Both the position numbers and the translations under genes were made by a program. The notes below the pieces were generated by a model that searched no databases, was not told the origin of the DNA, and was given only the letters and a program-made list of their open reading frames with translations. From Tenodera sinensis (taxonomy: Eukaryota; Arthropoda; Insecta; Mantodea; Mantidae), in the NCBI GenBank assembly GCA_030765045.1, contig CM060974.1:49166839-49230838 (forward strand): 64,000 bases of DNA. The letters are read 5' to 3'. The stretch's first letter is position 1. Every line of letters begins with the position of its first letter. This document shows positions 58,223 to 64,000 of this stretch, piece by piece.

Positions 58223-61158
58223 CCACACAACTAGCCTCTAGTCCCCTCGACCTATTGGATGCCACGCTAAACACTACCCTCCCCAAATACTACCCCAAAT
58301 CTCGTCAGTATGCCTTGACACGAACTGCGAAGCCTCCGTGGTGGACACCGGAGTGCTCTGCAGCAGTAGCTAAACGGCGCCAGGCCCTGCGACAGTACAA
58401 AGAATCTCCTACCAGATCCCTCTACTTGGCCACGCAACGACAATATGCCCAAACTTGACGGATTCTACAACAGGCGAAGCGCCTCGGATGGAGGAATTAC
58501 TGTTCTAACCTCGCACCCCACGTCTCATCCTGTGAGATATGGCGTAAACTTCGATGGTTCACGTCGCGTGTTCGGGGACCAATCTCTCCCATTGAATATA
58601 ACCCTGAGCTACAACAGGAATTTTTATGCTCCGTAACCCCAGATTACGCAGCCGAGAAACCGGAGGTGGAGAACACAACTGACAGTTGTGTGGAGTGTAT
58701 TCCTGGGAGACGAGAGTTGATTTCCGCAGTGACAATCGAAGAACTAAAAATGGCTCTCCAACGACACAACCACTCTTCCACGCCGGGTCCAGACGGTATT
58801 TCCTATGACATGATTCGTCATTTTCCGAGCAAACTTCTACACCTACTTACAGAATGCTATTCGCACATCCTGACCACAGGAACGATTCCCGGAGGTTGGA
58901 ACACATTTTATGTGATCCCTATCCTCAAACCGGGCAAGTCGAGCGACGAAGCAGCACACTATAGACCGATAGTGCTCGCCTCCGTACTGCGCAAGCTGTT
59001 AGAACAAATATTGGTCTCGCGGCTATCCTTCTACCTTGAACGCGTTGGTCTGTGGCCAAAGGGACAGTATGGCTTTCGTAAGAGTTTCTCTACTACGCAT
59101 AATCTGGTACAACTTACACACGACGTTCGAGTCTCGTGGCATCAGAACCAAGGGGTTTTAGCCCACTTTTTAGACATATTACATGCCTATGATTCTGTGT
59201 CTGTTGGCCCATTAATCCAAGGATTACGTCACTTTGCCTTCCCATCTTCCCTACTTACACTTTTTATCAACCTCCTGTCAAATCGCTGCATTTACCTTCA
59301 TCCTCGCTATACGTTACAATCCCCACGTTTTTGTTCCCAAGGTCTCCCCCAGGGCACGTCCCTCAGTCCTCTCCTTTTTATCCTTTACATTCACACATTA
59401 AGTACATTACCATTTAAGCATAGCCAACTACTTTTATATGTCGACGACTTAGTCTTATATTCCCAAACCCCTCTACATACTGTGAGTCACTCTCCAACCA
59501 CCCTTCAGGCCGATTTAGACCTCCTTCTTGGCAAGCTCAAAGACCTTGGCCTGACGGTTCACCCCGACAAGTGCGTATCGATTTTCTTTAAACGCGGTCC
59601 ACCTCTGCTACATGCTAATATGACCATTGGGGAAAATCCGCTGCCTTTAGCTCGATCCGTCAAATTTGTTGGGTTACACCTGGACCATAACCTGAGTTGG
59701 AAATCGCAGGCGATACACCTGCACTCATCCCTCTTGGCTTCTAGTACCCTGTTCCGCTACTTGCAAGGCCGTAGCTGGGGAGCACACCCCCAGAGTCTAT
59801 ACAACATTTTCTTATCTTTATGTCAGGCAAAATTAGACTACGGCTTGATAGTCATTACTCATCTTCCTAAGGTGTGGCAGAGGAAAATAGACTCGGTCCT
59901 ATACCGCATTGGCAAAGCAATACTTGGGGTAGGGGGCAAACTTTCTATGAATAAGGTTTTCAAGGAGCTGGGAATGCAGCCTCTTCTGCATAGGCAGGTG
60001 GTTCTTGCAGTCCGATTTATAGCCAAACTATTTGAATATCGAGAAACGCCATTATACGCGAAACTCCTGTTAAGTACACGCTTACCACTTTACCAAGTAG
60101 TTGCTTCCACACACCATCCGTTGGTTTACTTAATAGTATTTCGGAAATGCCAAGAATTAGAGGGCATGCCCGGTTTCCCCAGGCTACCGATATACTTAGT
60201 GGACTATTTAGTCCACCAACCACAGGCGACTCTTCTGACTGCCGATCTGCATCGCGGGGACCCGTCTACTCCACAACGGTTCCACCACTTCATGTCCCAA
60301 CACAAGGCATCCATGACTCAACCATTTTTCCACCTATATACCGACGGCTCCGTGACCCCAACAGGTGCGGGAGCGGCGTTCATAAATTGGACAACACTAA
60401 CGTCGGCACGGGTTTCTCTCCCTGCGGGGTTCTGCAATTATTTTGCTGAGATTTATGCCCTCTACCAAGCTCTACGATCTACTCTTGGTATTTCCAACTC
60501 CACGATCCTGTTTTGTTCAGACTCTTTGAGTGCCCTCCGAAGCATCAGCTCACCCAGTATGCATCCGGGGATGGATTGGTGGGAGGTGATGTGTCGACTA
60601 GAAATCTCAAAACACTTTAACCGCAGCAATACAATTCAATTCTTGTGGGTCCCGGGACATGCAAATATTTCGGGCAACGAAACCGCAGACCGCCTGGCTA
60701 GAGAGGCGGCTCATCTCCCCGCACCGATGAAACCGATAACCCTCCCTTGGAGAGATGCTGCACGGCTTATATATAACCACGTGGTTTCACACCTCTCTAA
60801 CTATCCCGACGCACCTCCCCTAACGGAGTGCTACCCATGGTTTAAGAAATCCACTCTCAGTAGAGCTACAATCTCATTGATCTCAAAACTCCGATTAGGA
60901 GTCGCCGTTACACCGGCCTACCTATTTAAAATCCGCCAAAGAGCCTCTCCAAATTGTGATTGTGGTGCCTACGGTGATATCAACCACATCTTTCTTAATT
61001 GCCCCTCACACGCACTCCCAGTTACGCAATTTATCAGCAGACTAGCCAAGCGTTATGGAAATGGCCCATGGAATATTTCCTCCCTGGTATATAGTGCGGA
61101 TACCGATTTGCCACGGCTACTACTTCGCCATTTCGTTAACTGCAAAATGAAACTATGA
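58222..61158 (+). pseudogene. LINE copy F RT-RNase H ORF, one in-frame stop, endonuclease missing
   Basis: One frame from 58222 to the TGA/TAA region at 61158, broken only by TGA at 58456-58458. It opens with the linker after the endonuclease (LASSPLDLLDATLN, KPPWWTPECSAAVAKRRQAL). The RT follows (STPGPDGISYDMI, YRPIVLASVLRKLLE, FLDILHAYDSV, QGLPQGTSLSPLLF, LLYVDDLVLYS), then RNase H (HLYTDGSVTPTGAGAAF, AEIYALYQAL, FCSDSLSALRS, WVPGHANISGNETADRLA). It ends with a CDCGAYGDINHIFLNC zinc-binding motif. The YVDD box replaces the FADD of the other LINEs here. Lack of the endonuclease and the stop make it inactive, but the rest is well preserved. Confidence 0.9.
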
Positions 61159-61306
61159 TCTGTGCTCCGATCCTCCTTTAGTGATGCAACGTTTTTCTCA
61201 GTTCTCCTACATATTTCGATTCGACGCAGACATCGATTACTCCTGCCAGGAGTGTGATAGTGCGTCCAAAAAAACCCAAACAATAACAACAACAACATTG
61301 CTAGTA

Positions 61307-61757
61307 TAGGAATTTAGTTGTTTGATAAATTGCATTTAGTTGGAGAAAAATATTTTTAACATCGACAACACAGACATTTAGCGGATTTCTTATTTTTGTC
61401 TGTTTTTTTTTTCTTGATCCTCTGGTGGCAAAACTGATTCTAGTTGCCTTAGTCATAGTCACGTCATAGTCACATAATCTGTGGTCACGCATTACAACGA
61501 TGGTGATGTGATTGCCAGCTTAGATTCGATTTCCTCGCATCACAGTTGTTAGTTTAAAACTGTAGTAATAAAGAAGCAATCGCTTGAACCTTATACTACA
61601 TTCAGATTCCAGTAGCGTTGGAGTTCGGTAATAGTCGAAGAGTGTAACAAGAGAGCAGTGTTCAGTGACTTTAGTTCAGTGTCGAGTAATAGCCATTTTG
61701 ATTTCTATACCGTGCACATATTCATCACGCGAGTGCTAGTGTAACTTATATCTCCTT
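61307..61757 (+). other. Probable 5' leader of the following LINE ORF1
   Basis: No coding region. Sequence such as TTCAGTGACTTTAGTTCAGT before the ATG fits a transcribed leader; the 5' border was not found. Confidence 0.35.
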
Positions 61758-62454
61758 ATGGCGGGGGAGGCTGCTCCGCCACTTACGGACGTTCTCGAAC
61801 ACGAGAAAAATATTACAGTGACTATGGATCTCACTCCCGTAATTGAGTCGGATACAGAAATAGTTAAACCAACTTTACTCTACGATAATCAAGATACTGC
61901 ACCATTTATGGTAGTATTAACTAGTGCAGTGGGTACCATAATCCAACTACATCCACTTAAATTGGGCAAACTAATATTCGAAAATCACCAAAATCTAGCA
62001 GTAGAGAAAATTATAAAAACAGGAAAAAATAGATTAGAAGTATTTCTACCCTCCGCATCTGCCGCGAATGCATTACCCAATTCAGACTTTGCTTCGAAAA
62101 ACCAGCTGAGGGCATATATACCACATCACTATATACACACAAAAGGAGTTATACATAATATAGATACTGAAATCACAGAAGCAGAAATCCAAAAATATGG
62201 ACAAACTATAGAAGGTTATCCAATCCAACATGTATATCGTTTTAAACGACGTGTGCTATCAGATAATGAGACAATAACCTACCAACCCACTCAAACATGC
62301 CTATTAACCTTTAGATCGCAAATACTCCCACGAAAGTTTAGCTTATATTACAGCCAGTTTCCAATTTCACCTTACAAAGAAAGAGTATTACAATGTTTCA
62401 AGTGTGCTAAATTCGGTCATTCTACCAAAACATGTCGTGGTAATACTACATGTA
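61758..62454 (+). pseudogene. LINE ORF1 (gag-like) truncated by a Tigger insertion
   Basis: ATG at 61758 opens about 232 codons: an acidic start, a region that may form an RRM-like fold (VIHNIDTEITEAEIQKYG), and a zinc knuckle CFKCAKFGHSTKTC followed by the start of a second one (TTCRG). This is the layout of ORF1 proteins of I/jockey-type LINEs, which coat the element RNA. The ORF then runs into Tigger DNA and stops at 62490-62492. No RT is present downstream in the window; its remainder should lie beyond the Tigger element, past 64000. It is not preceded by any of the A-F LINE 3' ends, so its family is unknown. Confidence 0.78.
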
Positions 62455-62463
62455 GGGGAGGTT

Positions 62464-62875
62464 GGGGAACAGTGAACCATGGGGAAGTGTGAACCAATTA
62501 GTTAATATGTGTAACTATTAAGGGAAATTTAGATTTTGTGCATGTGAACAGTTGGTAATAAAGCCCTCTTCATTTGGCTATGAATGTGTTAAGTTCCAGA
62601 CAGCCATTTGATTTCAAGAGCATTTTTTCATATTTGAAGGTAAGATACCTTTTTTCTTCTTCCTTGAGTTTCTTTTTTTATTTTCTTGGTGTTGAATAAT
62701 TCAGTTAATTTGATATACTTTTCATATCTTAGGATTCTGGCTATGCATATGCATATTGTCACACTCCTTGCTCTCTTACATAACCTTACAATTACCATTT
62801 TGTCCAGAATGGCAACATGGTAAACAGTGAACCATTTCAAGTGGGGAACTGTGAACCGGTGGTTCACTGTACCCC
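62464..62875. promoter_or_regulatory. Subterminal 15-bp motif repeats of the Tigger element
   Basis: GGGGAACAGTGAACC (62464-62478), GGGGAAGTGTGAACC (62481-62495), GGGGAACTGTGAACC (62843-62857) and, inverted, GGTTCACTGTACCCC (62861-62875), plus a partial AAACAGTGAACC at 62822-62833. Likely transposase-binding sites; this is an inference. Confidence 0.6.
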
Positions 62876-63017
62876 TTGGTTATTTTCCTTCTGATTAGCA
62901 GTGAAGATGTCAATTTGAGTCCCACATACTGCATGTGACTTAACCATAGGCCACAGTTTATTTTGCACAGGCTAATTATTTTACTTTATGTAATATGTAT
63001 ATGTTTCAGCATACTGA

Positions 63018-64000
63018 ATGGCTCGTAAACCTAAGAAGAAAACCTCTCGCCAGCCTGATGCAGAACTAATGAAGAGAGCTCTAGAGGATCACAGAAATGG
63101 GAATAACTCAATACGAAAGTCTGCTCAGAAATTTGGTATACCCTACCCCACTTTTCGCAGATATGTTTTGAAATATTTGGAAAACCCTATTTCTATGAAT
63201 TTTGAGCCTAACTACAGCAACCGAAAAGTTTTCAGTACCCAACAAGAAAAGGAGCTAGGAGATTATTTGATAAAGTGTGCAAAAATGTGTTACGGTTTAC
63301 TTCCAACACAATCTCGTCAGCTGGCATATAACTTGGCTAAGAGTAACGGAATTCAGGTGCCAGGTAGTTGGGAACAAAATAAAAAAGCTGGTATAGATTA
63401 GTTTTATGGTTTTAAACTAAGAAATCCTACATTGACAGTTAGAAAGCCAGAAGCTTGTTCGCTATCACGAGCAACATCTTTCAATAGACACAATGTAAAT
63501 TTATTTTATGATAACCTCCAAGAAGTAATGGAACGAGAACCAACATTTTCTGATGGCACTAGAATTTTCAATCTTGATGAGACCAGTACCAAAACAGTAC
63601 CAGATAAACCACAAAAAATAGTAGCAGGGAGAGGGATAAAGCAAGTGAACCAAGTCACAAGCGCAGAGAAAGGAATTCTAGTTACTACTTGCTGTATAAT
63701 TTGTGCTGCTGGAAACTCATTACCTCCAGCAATGGTTTTCCCTAGAAAGAAAGTCACCGATGTAATGTCTGAAAAAGCTCCATGTGGCACTTTAGCCTTA
63801 AGTGAAAAAAGTGGATGGATGACTGGAGCAAACTTTGCTCATGTAATGGCACATTTTGTCAAACACTCAGCAAGTAGCAAGGACAACCCATCATTACTCA
63901 TACTCGACAACCATGAAAGCCATTTGGATCCAAAAACATTGGATATAGCTAAGGACAACCATATCCCCTCAGATTGTGATAGCGACATCTTGAAATGCAA
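63018..64000 (+). pseudogene. Tigger/pogo transposase, one nonsense codon, incomplete
   Basis: Begins MARKPKKKTSRQPDAELMKR. A psq-type helix-turn-helix (NSIRKSAQKFGIPYPTFRRY) lies at about residues 32-52 and a CENP-B-like region follows (FSTQQEKELGDYLIKCAKM). A TAG at 63399-63401 replaces what is usually a Trp codon (ID-stop-FYGFKLR). Beyond it the same frame stays open to the end with the DDE domain: FNLDETSTKTV holds the first Asp, LLILDNHESH the second. The third acidic residue would lie past 64000. One stop in an otherwise clean frame suggests a recent loss of activity or a sequencing error. Cuts at TA sites; nuclear. Confidence 0.88.

Larger units (their letters stand above)
55739..61293 (+). 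mobile_element. LINE copy F with a nested LTR element, and TSD
   Basis: TSD AACATTGCTAGTA at 55726-55738 and 61294-61306 brackets a 37-bp piece, the LTR element (55776-58222), then LINE sequence ending in a (AAC)n tail near 61283-61293. A different LINE lineage from A-E: GC-richer codons and YVDD in the RT. Confidence 0.85.
62455..64000 (+). mobile_element. Tigger/pogo-type DNA transposon, 3' end beyond the window
   Basis: Starts GGGGAGGTTGGGGAAC after TA at 62453-62454, within LINE ORF1. The non-coding first 560 bp carry repeated GGGGAACAGTGAACC-type motifs. A transposase follows at 63018. Confidence 0.82.

Overview
The window is animal nuclear DNA, most likely from an arthropod and probably an insect with a large, AT-rich, transposon-filled genome. 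The reasons are spliced coding exons with GT/AG borders, a C2H2 zinc-finger gene with introns of 7.4 and 14.4 kb, mariner, piggyBac, hAT, Merlin-like and Tigger/pogo transposons, LINEs that carry endonuclease, reverse transcriptase and RNase H, and several tRNA-derived SINE families. I see no rRNA, no true tRNA gene, no CRISPR array and no bacterial gene organisation.

Only one host gene is well supported: a three-exon C2H2 zinc-finger gene on the + strand (CDS 4473-4784, 12199-12239, 26631-27873; 1596 nt, 531 aa, phases agree). Its introns hold most of the first 26 kb of repeats. Beyond the stop codon lies a decayed tail of further finger units.

The dominant repeat is one LINE family, with copies A 1742-3756 (-), B 6071-10229 (-), C 12869-17035 (+), D 34762-38931 (+) and a tiny 3' stub H at 29912-29991 (+). 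E at 18845-21973 (-) belongs to a divergent sister family. Full copies are about 4.17 kb with a roughly 370-nt leader, a single EN-RT-RNase H ORF, almost no 3' UTR and a (CAA)n tail. All six insertions have target-site duplications (TSDs). Copy D has an uninterrupted 1257-codon ORF. B and C share a premature stop in the endonuclease.

Layout: 1-4.4 kb, mariner relic and LINE A. 4.4-28.3 kb, the zinc-finger gene with LINEs B, C and E, a mariner, older LINE relics, a piggyBac relic, a MITE, a SINE palindrome and gypsy fragments. 28.7-30.9 kb, the left arm of an inverted duplication whose right arm is at 50.7-55.0 kb. 30.9-34.4 kb, gypsy pol relic, mariner and SINE. 34.4-39.8 kb, LINE D and a mariner. 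41.1-43.3 kb, a LINE relic split by a hAT element and a SINE. 43.8-45.6 kb, a piggyBac relic split by SINEs. 46-50.6 kb, dispersed repeats, a perfect 58-bp-arm palindrome, a minisatellite and a Merlin-like copy. 50.7-55.0 kb, the right arm with two Merlin-like insertions. 55.2-61.3 kb, a MITE, then LINE F containing a gag-only LTR element. 61.3-64 kb, a LINE ORF1 cut by a Tigger/pogo element that runs off the window.

No accessory defence or metabolic system is visible. The interest lies in the insertion history: mutual empty sites, nested elements with exact TSDs, a LINE family without ORF1, and a perfect palindrome.
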